DNA from: Flavobacteriales bacterium
GTDB taxonomy: Bacteria; Bacteroidota; Bacteroidia; Flavobacteriales_D; Sanyastnellaceae
Length of the DNA stretch: 6,111 nt
Direction of reading: 5' to 3'
Assembly (NCBI GenBank): GCA_027488055.1
Contig: JAIYCK010000403.1
Coordinates: forward strand, 1-6,111
The notes beneath the pieces were generated by a model, which searched no databases, was not told the origin of the DNA, and saw only the letters and a list, made by a program, of their open reading frames with translations. Shown piece by piece: positions 1-5,889 of the stretch; within the stretch, counting starts at the first letter, position 1, and each line of letters begins with the position of its first letter. Position numbers and translations under genes: made by a program.

Positions 1-1437
1 AACATTGCCTCTTGCATCGGTGGCAGTGATGGTTGCAAAGGTGATACCTGTTCCAAGCAGTGTGGATCCAGCAATGGGTGTTTGCGTATAGACGATAGGC
101 TCAGCCATTTGACTATTGTATGACAATGACGCGGTACTCCAGATATTTGGCACAGTAACGCTGCAACCATTATCTAAAGTGAGATCCATGGCTGCAGGGC
201 ATGAAATAATGGGACCACCTGTGAAGTAAAAATTATCCATTTCAAATGCTCGAGCGGCATTGTTGCTGCTGCTATGATTTATCACACAGCCCATGTAGCC
301 GATTCCGTTTGGCGTATAGGCCGTGTTGGTGACTGTTCCTTGAAGCACGGTCGAAGTAGTAAATGCATTGCTATGTGCATTTTGACCGCTTGAGTTAGTT
401 GTTGGCATGGGCGAAGTGCGTAAGGTCCAAACGCCAGAAGATGACCTACTGACCACCACATTGAATCCCACATCAGTTCGATTATTCGCGACACCAGTGG
501 TGCTTACTATGATGTTTGTAGGCGCGTTATTCGTAATACTTTGGAGTCTTAATTCGTCTGATCCATTGTTGTCGCCAATGAAAAGACGATATCCATCCAC
601 AGTGGAGGATTCGAGATTGGATTCATTGGCATAAAGCCAGATAGACACATTGTTGGTCGAATTATAGCTTTGCGCTCTGCGCCCAATCCAAAAAGACCAC
701 GTTTGTGAGTTGCTCCAATTAGATTCAGACTTGCTGATGTATCGGCTCCCTGAGGAGGCAGGCGCATTGAGTCGCAAGGTATTGCTTTGTGCGGCATCCG
801 CAGCAGAGACATCGCTTGTTCCAACGACGGTGAAATCGCTCATATCGCCATTCCAAGTTGGATTTGTAGAAAAATTGAAATCACTGAATGCATCGGTCAA
901 GCAATATTCCACATAGCCTTGATAGTAGGCTCCGCCGTTATGATCGTTGAAAGTCGTTGAACATGAACTATTGACGGCATTGCCTGTCGAACTCCAATAG
1001 CACTCTAAGACATACACACCCGGTGCAGATAAATTGGGCATTAAGTTTATCTGACTGGAGTTATTCCAAGTAAACGTATTACCTGCACCAACAGCTGGAC
1101 CTGCGAGTAAGATCGAGCTGAATGCTGGGGCTATGGAACCTTGCCGATAGCAGCGATAAAAAAGTCTTCCTGAACAAGTGGATCCTCCCCCATTGGCGAA
1201 TACGCGCAATTGCGCTCCATCGATAGCGAAGGAGCCATTGGCCAAAATTCGACCGAGAAATGCATTTTGAAAAGGAAGGAGTCCGTCTGGATTCAGGCTA
1301 CTACCATAAGAAACCAAGTTTCCGTTGGTGCTTAGCGTAATTGAACTTTGCAGCGTGGAGTAAGCCGCTGAGACAATAAGGCCGGAAAGCAACATGCATA
1401 GCATGATGGCTCCCCGAATAGGGTATTTTAATCTCAT
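1..1437 (-). CDS. Secreted multidomain surface protein with HYR repeat, N-terminal part (C-terminus beyond window)
   Basis: The frame is open from ATG at 1437 to the window edge, giving 479 residues with no stop; the gene continues to the left. An in-frame TAG lies three codons upstream of the ATG, so this is the earliest ATG. No Shine-Dalgarno sequence is visible. Residues 1-25 are a signal peptide: basic MRLKYPIR, hydrophobic core GAIMLCMLLSGLIVSA, likely cleavage near AAYS. Residues 27-180 are a beta-rich, Cys-containing module with LRVFANGGG and RLFYRCY. Residues 184-405 start FSDFNFSTNPTWNGD, contain WSFWIG and end DNFYF; this resembles a lectin- or LamG-like module that I recall from Bacteroidota surface proteins. 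Residues 411-479 begin a HYR (hyalin) repeat with ISCPAAMDLTLDNGC, YTQTP, LGTGIT and TATDARGNV. Such proteins usually end in a type IX secretion sorting domain, which cannot be seen here. Rich in Ser, Asn and Thr. Adhesion is a guess; the HYR call is fairly secure. Confidence 0.85.
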   Translation of the reverse strand, partial: MRLKYPIRGAIMLCMLLSGLIVSAAYSTLQSSITLSTNGNLVSYGSSLNPDGLLPFQNAFLGRILANGSFAIDGAQLRVFANGGGSTCSGRLFYRCYRQGSIAPAFSSILLAGPAVGAGNTFTWNNSSQINLMPNLSAPGVYVLECYWSSTGNAVNSSCSTTFNDHNGGAYYQGYVEYCLTDAFSDFNFSTNPTWNGDMSDFTVVGTSDVSAADAAQSNTLRLNAPASSGSRYISKSESNWSNSQTWSFWIGRRAQSYNSTNNVSIWLYANESNLESSTVDGYRLFIGDNNGSDELRLQSITNNAPTNIIVSTTGVANNRTDVGFNVVVSRSSSGVWTLRTSPMPTTNSSGQNAHSNAFTTSTVLQGTVTNTAYTPNGIGYMGCVINHSSSNNAARAFEMDNFYFTGGPIISCPAAMDLTLDNGCSVTVPNIWSTASLSYNSQMAEPIVYTQTPIAGSTLLGTGITFATITATDARGNV

Positions 1438-1450
1438 TTGTAGGGTCTAT

Positions 1451-1480
1451 TGCTTGGGAAAGGGTTAAAGGCACCAAGCA
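1451..1480 (-). promoter_or_regulatory. Inverted repeat in the likely 5' leader of the HYR-protein gene
   Basis: A perfect 7-bp inverted repeat, TGCTTGG (1451-1457) and CCAAGCA (1474-1480), encloses a 16-base loop. It ends 13 bases upstream of the ATG at 1437. Read on the minus strand it could form a hairpin in the leader, or it could be a protein-binding site. There is no T tract after it, so it is not a terminator. A 7-bp repeat can arise by chance in a spacer of this size, so function is uncertain. No perfect TAnnTTTG box for the HYR gene was found in the spacer. Confidence 0.3.
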
Positions 1481-1856
1481 GATAGAAGGCATGCGTTGTA
1501 ACGCAGGGGACTGTCAAAAGTTTCAGTTTTGGCTTGATCGATTCCTATGACCTTCATAGAAAAATGGTTGAAGGGATCTCATTGCAGCCCTATTTCAATA
1601 TAAAGCTGAACTGAATGTGGACTTCAACAACCATATTAATCAGCTATTGCAGGATAAAAGCGTGTTCAAATCGAAGCTCGCTCATTTGAAATATGAACAC
1701 AATTGGGGGCTTATTCACAAAATGCATTTTTTTTTGCTTCCAATTTTTTCTAGCGGATTTTTTTTAGGAGTTTGATTATTAACTGTTTAATTCATTTTAT
1801 CCCGTAGGATCCCAATAATCGGCTCCTGGAGAATAAGAATTCTGCAGTTGTTTCTA
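1481..1856. other. Intergenic spacer without a convincing gene
   Basis: This stretch lies between the divergent HYR-protein and methyltransferase genes. It holds two poly-T runs on the plus strand (nine T at about 1727-1735, eight T at about 1758-1765) in an AT-rich patch. An open plus-strand frame runs from 1572 to a TGA at 1773-1775. It has no ATG near its beginning; the first plausible start is GTG at 1617, which would give 52 residues. The translation is not recognised. No tRNA, repeat array or mobile-element end is visible. It may be regulatory or contain a decayed gene. Confidence 0.5.
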
Positions 1857-1888
1857 TTGCATCGTGTCATACCAAAGTATTATATTTG
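1857..1888 (+). promoter_or_regulatory. Bacteroidota-type promoter (TTG - 21 bp - TATATTTG)
   Basis: TATATTTG at 1881-1888 matches the Bacteroidota -7 consensus TAnnTTTG exactly. A TTG at 1857-1859 lies 21 bases upstream, within the usual spacing for the -33 element. The expected transcription start is around 1893-1896, which is also where the first hairpin of the downstream structured region begins. It could drive a small RNA, the methyltransferase gene at 2052, or both. Confidence 0.6.
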
Positions 1889-1893
1889 CGCCA

Positions 1894-2031
1894 ATGCTTC
1901 CGTTAGAAGGTCGGAAGTATATTTAGAGTTATTTGAGATGGATCATTCATGATCCAAACAATTACGATAGTTTTTAGTTTTTCAGTTTAATCCAAAGAGC
2001 CCTGCAAGCGTGTGGGGCTCTTTGGTATTTT
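1894..2031 (+). ncRNA. Candidate structured RNA: small RNA or attenuator leader with three hairpins
   Basis: Just after the promoter come three hairpins. The first pairs 1894-1902 with 1912-1920 (9 bp including one G-U, 9-base loop). The second is a perfect 7-bp stem, 1939-1945 with 1950-1956, closed by a TTCA tetraloop. The third is terminator-like at 1992-2025. A well-placed promoter, a stem at the predicted 5' end and a terminal hairpin with a T-rich tail suggest an RNA of about 135-140 nt. Alternatively it is the leader of the methyltransferase, whose ATG is 20 bases past the tail, and the third hairpin acts as an attenuator. I do not recognise it as 6S RNA, tmRNA or a known riboswitch. 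A 10-codon frame beginning MLPLEG starts at 1894, but it overlaps the first stem and is probably incidental. Confidence 0.4.
1992..2031 (+). terminator. Rho-independent terminator-like hairpin upstream of the methyltransferase
   Basis: CCAAAGAGCCC (1992-2002) and GGGCTCTTTGG (2015-2025) form a perfect 11-bp stem. Inner pairs (two G-U, C-G, A-T) could extend it to 15 bp with a four-base loop. TATTTT follows at 2026-2031. On the minus strand the flank after the hairpin is A-rich rather than T-rich, so the orientation is plus. It either ends a small RNA or attenuates the gene starting at 2052. The T tract is short and interrupted, so termination may be partial. Confidence 0.6.
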
Positions 2032-2051
2032 GGGCCAACCGGTTTAAGAAA

Positions 2052-2957
2052 ATGTTAGAACTATGTTTTCCTATTGTAGCTATCCATACGGATCAACTTC
2101 TCAAAAAATTATTCCTTTCGACTTCAAAAAGTGACCGAAAATTCTGGCTCTTTGATTGTACATTGCGCCATATTATTTTCAATCGAAATACTCCTATGGG
2201 ATTAAAAAGTATGCTTTTTTCTATGTTGCCCACCAAGATGCAACATGATATGATCATCAAAAAAACAGGTTTCCACCTAATGGAAAAGGCGTATTTTACA
2301 GATAGCATTTGTACTGAGATGTATATGCCCCCCAAACAACAGGCATGGAAAAACAGGTTGTCGAAGCCATACGGTCATGAGCCAGAGGTTGTAAAATGGT
2401 ATGAACGCAATCTATCCTCCAAAGATGTAGTATTTGACATTGGTTCACACATGGGCTATTTTGCAGTCTTGGTATCAAAGCTACAGCCCCAAAGCCGATT
2501 CCACGGTTTTGAGGCCAATTGGTTCATCGCTTCTTATTTCAAAATGAATCAGTCAAAGCATGATCCAATGCGAAATTGGAAATTGACAGAGAAATTTGTC
2601 GGGTCGTCTGATTCATCTGAAATGATTCGAATAGATACCTATATTAAAGACAATGGATCTCCCACCATTTTTCAAATGGACGTTGATGGCGAGGAAATCA
2701 ATGTGCTCTCTGGCGCCAAGTCTTTATTAGCCTCTGGCACCTGCACTTTTATAGTGGAGGTTCATCCAAAGGATTTGGCAGATCGCAAGCAAAGTGACAA
2801 AGCCTTTGTTGCGCTATTTGATACGACCCTGTATGATTTGCGTTACTTGCCAAATCTCAGATCGTCCAATACATCTTGGGTGGATACTATTTCAGAAGCG
2901 GAAGCACTTGAGGAATATTATTTGTGTGCGAGTCCTAAATCGAGCACGCGGTTCTAG
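2052..2957 (+). CDS. FkbM-family SAM-dependent methyltransferase
   Basis: A 301-residue protein from ATG 2052. The same frame is open to a GTG at 2010 (315 residues), but that GTG lies in the loop of the terminator-like hairpin. The ATG has an A-rich lead (AAGAAA), common in Bacteroidota. Numbered from 2052: SAM motif I is VFDIGSHMGYF at 127-137; FHGFEAN at 150-156 carries the acidic residue (E154) expected to bind the SAM ribose; the FkbM signature IFQMDVDGEE is at 206-215, then VLSGA at 218-222 and IVEVHP at 234-239. FkbM enzymes typically O-methylate sugars, lipids or polyketides; the substrate here is unknown. The segment between FEAN and the IRIDTYI stretch seems shorter than usual. About 125 residues precede motif I and match nothing I recognise. 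The gene stands alone on its strand, divergent from the HYR gene and convergent with the feo operon; its TAG shares a CTAG palindrome with the opposing gene. Confidence 0.85.
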   Translation: MLELCFPIVAIHTDQLLKKLFLSTSKSDRKFWLFDCTLRHIIFNRNTPMGLKSMLFSMLPTKMQHDMIIKKTGFHLMEKAYFTDSICTEMYMPPKQQAWKNRLSKPYGHEPEVVKWYERNLSSKDVVFDIGSHMGYFAVLVSKLQPQSRFHGFEANWFIASYFKMNQSKHDPMRNWKLTEKFVGSSDSSEMIRIDTYIKDNGSPTIFQMDVDGEEINVLSGAKSLLASGTCTFIVEVHPKDLADRKQSDKAFVALFDTTLYDLRYLPNLRSSNTSWVDTISEAEALEEYYLCASPKSSTRF

Positions 2958-3112
2958 GCCTTATCTACTCCCTTGTTGGGTGGAGTGAGCGAATCTTCTT
3001 TGAATGCACATGCGTTGCATGCTTCTTCCTTTTTCAGAATTGCCGCTGTTTTCTTGGCAATGAACGCAAAGGCGGCAATGAATGCCAATATGACTAATCC
3101 GCTTTGTATCAT
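2954..3112 (-). CDS. FeoB-associated small Cys-containing membrane protein
   Basis: A 52-residue protein that begins inside the feoB stop codon: ATGA, with ATG at 3112-3110 and the feoB TGA at 3111-3109, a layout typical of translational coupling. Residues 3-20 form one membrane helix (SGLVILAFIAAFAFIAK), followed by a basic stretch (KKTAAILKK) and a CNAC motif (C32, C35). This is the architecture of the FeoB-associated Cys-rich membrane proteins, which follow feoB in many bacteria and are thought to help ferrous iron transport, perhaps by binding metal on the cytosolic side. It has only one CxxC pair, fewer Cys than many relatives. The frame is open upstream to an ATG at 3187, but that part lies within feoB and would only precede the helix with unrelated sequence. 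The stop TAG shares CTAG with the methyltransferase on the other strand. Confidence 0.8.
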   Translation of the reverse strand: MIQSGLVILAFIAAFAFIAKKTAAILKKEEACNACAFKEDSLTPPNKGVDKA

Positions 3113-5076
3113 TGAAAAATTGTATAAGTGAACCAAGCTCCAAGATAGGCCAATGCGCCCATAGCGAATAACTGCAATATTGGCCATTTCCAGCTATTGG
3201 TCTCCCGACGCACCACGGCCAAGGTCGCCATGCATTGCATCGCATAAGCATAGAAAACCATAAGTGATAAGCCTGTGGCCAAATTATAACGTGGCTCTCC
3301 AGTCTCAGTGGTTTCCGCTCGCATTTTGTCAAGCAGTCCACTATCTTCTTCCCCATCGCTGTTCACACTATAGATAGTTGCCATGCTGCCTACAAAAACT
3401 TCACGGGCGGCAAAAGATGTAATCAATGCGATACCGATTTTCCAGTCGTATCCCAATGGAGCAATAGCTGGTTCGATGGTCTTACCCATGATTCCAATGT
3501 AGCTGTTTTCAAGTCGCGCATTGGCTTCTGCCTTTTCCAATTCACTCTCACTCCAATCGTGGTCATGTGTATGAATTTCTCTCAATGCATTTTCCATTCG
3601 TTGAGAAGGACCGTATGATGCCAATCCCCAAAGCAAAATTGAAATCGCCAAGATGACCTTCCCCGCATCAAGGACAAAGACTTTGACTTTATTCCAAATG
3701 GAGATGCTAACTTGCGACCAACGCGGCCAACGATACATTGGCATTTCCATCAAAAGAAAATTCGGGTCTTTCGCACGAATCACAAATTTCATGACCAAAG
3801 CAGCCATCAAAGCCGTAATAAGACCAAGTCCGTAAAGAGCGAATAACACCAATCCTTGAACATTGAATGGTCCCCAATGAACGGATGGTATGACCAACGC
3901 TATGAGCACAGTATACACTGGAATTCTAGCGCTACAAGACATCAATGGCGCTACAAAAATGGTGATTAGTTTGTCCTTATAATTTGGGATCGAGCGAGCG
4001 GCCATCACTCCTGGAATTGCACAAGCTGCGCTGCTTACGAGCGGAATGACGCTTCGGCCGCTTAGGCCAAATGGCCTCAAAATTCTATCCGTAATGAAGA
4101 CAATACGAGCCATGTATCCTGACTCCTCTAACATGGCTAAGAAAAAGAACAGCAAAGTGATTTGCGGAATAAATACCATTACACCACCAATCCCGGGGAT
4201 AATTCCGTCGGTTATTAAATTGGTAAAAGGACCTTCAGGTAACTGATTTTTTACGATTTGAGCTAATTCTCCAAATGCACCATCGATCCAATCCATGGGA
4301 TAGGATGCCACTTGGAAAACCACTTGAAAAATGACCAAAAGGAGGGCCAAAAGCAACAGGTAGCCATATATGGGATGTACTAAAAAACGATCCCAATTGG
4401 AGATAGTGGTCTTTTTCTGTGAGGCACTACCCTTGGGATTCCAATCTCCTAAAAGGAGTGCGATTCTGCGATAGCGCGATTGAGCATCCCTTCGTTGCAA
4501 TACATTATTACTTAACAAATCTTTGATAGCCATCTCGCCGAACTTGACGCGGTCGAGCACCGCAGTGGTGGTTATCAATGTTTCCTTTAGCAAGTCGATT
4601 CCATCGCCAATACGAGGATTTACAGCCACAAATCGCACATCAGGAAAAGAGGTTTCGAGCTTCGCTTGGATCGATTGCAAATCACTCTGATTCAAATAAT
4701 CCGTCATGGTCAAGGCTACTGTCAGCGGCCAATTCTGATCGTACAATTGCGTGAACAAAAGGAGATTGCGTTCTAAATTACTTACATCTATTACGCATAT
4801 AATTTGTTGAGGACGCTCTGGATGACCTTCATTCGCCAATAGTTCATACACCACGCGCTCATCCTCCGATTGCGGAATCAAGCTGTAGGTGCCTGGCAAG
4901 TCGATCAACTCGATTTGCTGACCATTCTTCAACGTGCAAATTCCGACCTTTTTCTCCACCGTTACACCGGGAAAATTGCCGATGTGTTGTTGAAGTCCTG
5001 TGAGCTGATTAAATAATGAGGACTTTCCCGTATTGGGATTACCTACCAAACATATTCGGTTGTAAGAGAGGGACAT
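3109..5076 (-). CDS. feoB: Ferrous iron transport protein B (GTPase-permease)
   Basis: A 655-residue inner-membrane Fe(II) importer. The N-terminal G domain has G1 GNPNTGKS (12-19), switch I HIGNFPGVTVEKK (31-43, T39), G3 DLPGTYS (59-65), a G4-position motif TMTD (123-126) instead of the usual NMxD, and a G5-like AVNPRIGDG (151-159). Residues 165-230 link it to the membrane part, which starts near 235 and has about eight hydrophobic helices. Gate motifs carry the conserved cysteines: ACAIPG (C352) and APLMSCSAR (C381). AAREVFVGSMATIYS (556-570) is a strong C-terminal FeoB signature. A charged, His-containing cytosolic stretch lies at about 488-520. It is shorter than the E. coli protein (773) but complete. 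Start ATG 5076 places G1 at the normal distance. It follows feoA by 14 bases and overlaps the next gene by ATGA, so the three are one operon. No Shine-Dalgarno is visible. Confidence 0.97.
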   Translation of the reverse strand: MSLSYNRICLVGNPNTGKSSLFNQLTGLQQHIGNFPGVTVEKKVGICTLKNGQQIELIDLPGTYSLIPQSEDERVVYELLANEGHPERPQQIICVIDVSNLERNLLLFTQLYDQNWPLTVALTMTDYLNQSDLQSIQAKLETSFPDVRFVAVNPRIGDGIDLLKETLITTTAVLDRVKFGEMAIKDLLSNNVLQRRDAQSRYRRIALLLGDWNPKGSASQKKTTISNWDRFLVHPIYGYLLLLALLLVIFQVVFQVASYPMDWIDGAFGELAQIVKNQLPEGPFTNLITDGIIPGIGGVMVFIPQITLLFFFLAMLEESGYMARIVFITDRILRPFGLSGRSVIPLVSSAACAIPGVMAARSIPNYKDKLITIFVAPLMSCSARIPVYTVLIALVIPSVHWGPFNVQGLVLFALYGLGLITALMAALVMKFVIRAKDPNFLLMEMPMYRWPRWSQVSISIWNKVKVFVLDAGKVILAISILLWGLASYGPSQRMENALREIHTHDHDWSESELEKAEANARLENSYIGIMGKTIEPAIAPLGYDWKIGIALITSFAAREVFVGSMATIYSVNSDGEEDSGLLDKMRAETTETGEPRYNLATGLSLMVFYAYAMQCMATLAVVRRETNSWKWPILQLFAMGALAYLGAWFTYTIFQ

Positions 5077-5090
5077 GAGCGAGAAACGAA

Positions 5091-5321
5091 CTAAATAGAA
5101 GCGACCATAATTAAACGGGCTTCCGCCTTTCGAAGGCTAAGTACATGATCCCCCATGTCGATAGCAAGTGGACATCCAAATGGTGCACGATATAAAACAC
5201 GCATCTTTTTGCCTTCCACGATACCCATTTCTGTGAGTTTCGCACCCAACAGATTGTCCGCTACTGAAGTGACAATCAATGGTGTACCGTTTGGGTAATC
5301 ATTCAATCCCTGATCTATCAT
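5091..5321 (-). CDS. feoA: Ferrous iron transport protein A (SH3-like FeoB partner)
   Basis: A 76-residue cytosolic protein of the FeoA family, which folds as an SH3-like barrel and is thought to act on FeoB. Family features are clear: NGTPLIVTSV (12-21), the KLTEMGIVEGKKMRVL core (34-49), APFGCPLAIDMGD (52-64) and HVLSLRKAEARLIMV (65-79 of the conserved end, adjusted within the 76 residues). ATG 5321 is chosen because the family domain starts soon after it. A GTG at 5348 in the same frame would add nine hydrophobic residues (MQLFVLCLP) not expected in a cytosolic FeoA. It is the first gene of the feo operon; feoB starts 14 bases after its TAG. The upstream 68 bases carry an imperfect palindrome that may be an operator. 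No perfect TAnnTTTG box was found there; TCTATTTG at 5355-5348 is the closest. Confidence 0.95.
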   Translation of the reverse strand: MIDQGLNDYPNGTPLIVTSVADNLLGAKLTEMGIVEGKKMRVLYRAPFGCPLAIDMGDHVLSLRKAEARLIMVASI

Positions 5322-5357
5322 AGGAAGGCAAAGTACAAACAACTGCACAAATAGAAT

Positions 5358-5375
5358 ATACCTTAAAAAGGGTAT
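5358..5375. promoter_or_regulatory. Imperfect palindrome upstream of feoA, possible operator
   Basis: ATACC (5358-5362) and GGTAT (5371-5375) form matching ends of an 18-bp imperfect palindrome, ATACCTTAAAAAGGGTAT. It lies 36-54 bases upstream of the feoA ATG and next to the TCTATTTG near-promoter. An iron-responsive repressor site would be expected in this position, but the sequence does not match the classical Fur box (GATAATGATAATCATTATC) or the DtxR box. Function is inferred only from position and symmetry. Confidence 0.3.
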
Positions 5376-5389
5376 TCATCGAGATTCAC

Positions 5390-5416
5390 AAAAAAAGCCC
5401 CAAATGATCGGGGCTT
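5390..5416 (-). terminator. Rho-independent terminator of mscL
   Basis: On the minus strand AAGCCCC (5416-5410) pairs with GGGGCTT (5401-5395), a 7-bp GC-rich stem with an 8-base loop, and the T run extends to 5390 for seven T counted on the plus strand as A5390-5396. It begins 21 bases after the mscL stop codon. On the plus strand no T tract follows the hairpin, so it works in one direction. It separates mscL transcription from the feo operon downstream. Confidence 0.85.
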
Positions 5417-5437
5417 AACAAGCATGATGTCCTTGTT

Positions 5438-5803
5438 TTATTTTTTCAATGAATCACGGATTTCGCGAAGCAAAAGAATATCTTCTGAAGGCGCAGCCGG
5501 TGCATCTGGCGTCTTGCTTTTCATCATTTTTTCCATTCCTTGAATGATTAGAAACAAAACAAATGCAATCACCACAAAGCTTAGAACAGATGAGATAAAG
5601 TTTCCTAGCAGAATGCCACCTGGTTTCCATTCTTCAATGGATGCAACTCCTGCAGCTGCCAGAGTTGGATTAAGCAACAAAGGAGTGATAATGTTTTCGA
5701 TCAAGGAAGTGACGATGGCACCAAATGCCGATCCAATGATCACCCCGACTGCAAGATCGATGACATTGCCGCGCATGATAAATTCTTTAAATTTTGACAA
5801 CAT
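5438..5803 (-). CDS. mscL: Large-conductance mechanosensitive channel MscL
   Basis: A 121-residue inner-membrane channel that opens at high membrane tension and releases solutes during hypo-osmotic shock; family members form pentamers. The N-terminal helix MLSKFKEFIMRGNVIDLAVG is nearly canonical and fixes the start at ATG 5803. TM1 spans about 14-42 with the pore-lining VIIGSAFGAIV; the periplasmic loop is about 43-65; TM2 is about 66-89 (GNFISSVLSFVVIAFVLFLI). After a linker rich in Ala and Pro, residues 106-121 (SEDILLLREIRDSLKK) form the usual C-terminal amphipathic helix. Length is slightly under the E. coli protein (136). It has its own promoter 26 bases upstream of the ATG and its own terminator, so it is a single-gene unit on the same strand as feo but separate from it. 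Confidence 0.97.
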   Translation of the reverse strand: MLSKFKEFIMRGNVIDLAVGVIIGSAFGAIVTSLIENIITPLLLNPTLAAAGVASIEEWKPGGILLGNFISSVLSFVVIAFVLFLIIQGMEKMMKSKTPDAPAAPSEDILLLREIRDSLKK

Positions 5804-5828
5804 GAGGATAAGGTTTTGAATTATAAAA

Positions 5829-5836
5829 CAAAAGTA
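5829..5836 (-). promoter_or_regulatory. Promoter -7 box of mscL (TACTTTTG)
   Basis: On the minus strand 5836-5829 reads TACTTTTG, an exact fit to the Bacteroidota TAnnTTTG box. A weak -33 candidate, TTTC, lies 23 bases upstream at 5863-5860. The expected start of transcription is near 5822-5825, giving an mscL leader of about 20 bases. Confidence 0.5.
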
Positions 5837-5889
5837 GTGAAATCAAACTATTAAATTAAGAAAGTTTCTGTATGTGTGCATGCCACCTC

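Noticed and set aside
407..916. Short open frames on the plus strand (407-634, 710-916) and minus strand (282-494, 549-824)
   Set aside because: They lie in other frames of the continuous HYR-protein reading frame, have no recognisable domains and are explained as shadows.
1301..1492. 63-codon minus-strand frame starting at 1492
   Set aside because: It overlaps the signal-peptide end of the HYR gene in another frame; the translation is not protein-family-like, while the other frame has a clear signal peptide.
1661..1672. GTTCAAATC, resembling a tRNA T-loop
   Set aside because: No flanking 5-bp T-stem, no acceptor or anticodon arm at the right distances.
1727..1765. Poly-T runs as possible terminators
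   Set aside because: No GC-rich inverted repeat lies directly before either run; they look like AT-rich spacer or promoter-region curvature.
1894..1926. 10-codon frame MLPLEGRKYI as a leader peptide
   Set aside because: It begins at the predicted transcription start, overlaps the first hairpin and has no run of a regulatory amino acid.
2961..3356. 131-codon minus-strand frame
   Set aside because: It is out of frame with feoB and the small FeoB-associated gene, both of which are well supported; rich in Trp, Cys and Arg as typical of a shadow frame.
3653..4246. Plus-strand open frames at 3653-3835 and 4046-4246
   Set aside because: Both are antisense to the well-supported feoB coding region.
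5329..5335. TACTTTG on the minus strand as a feoA promoter
   Set aside because: It is one base short of TAnnTTTG, lacks a well-spaced TTG, and would start transcription at or within the feoA start codon.
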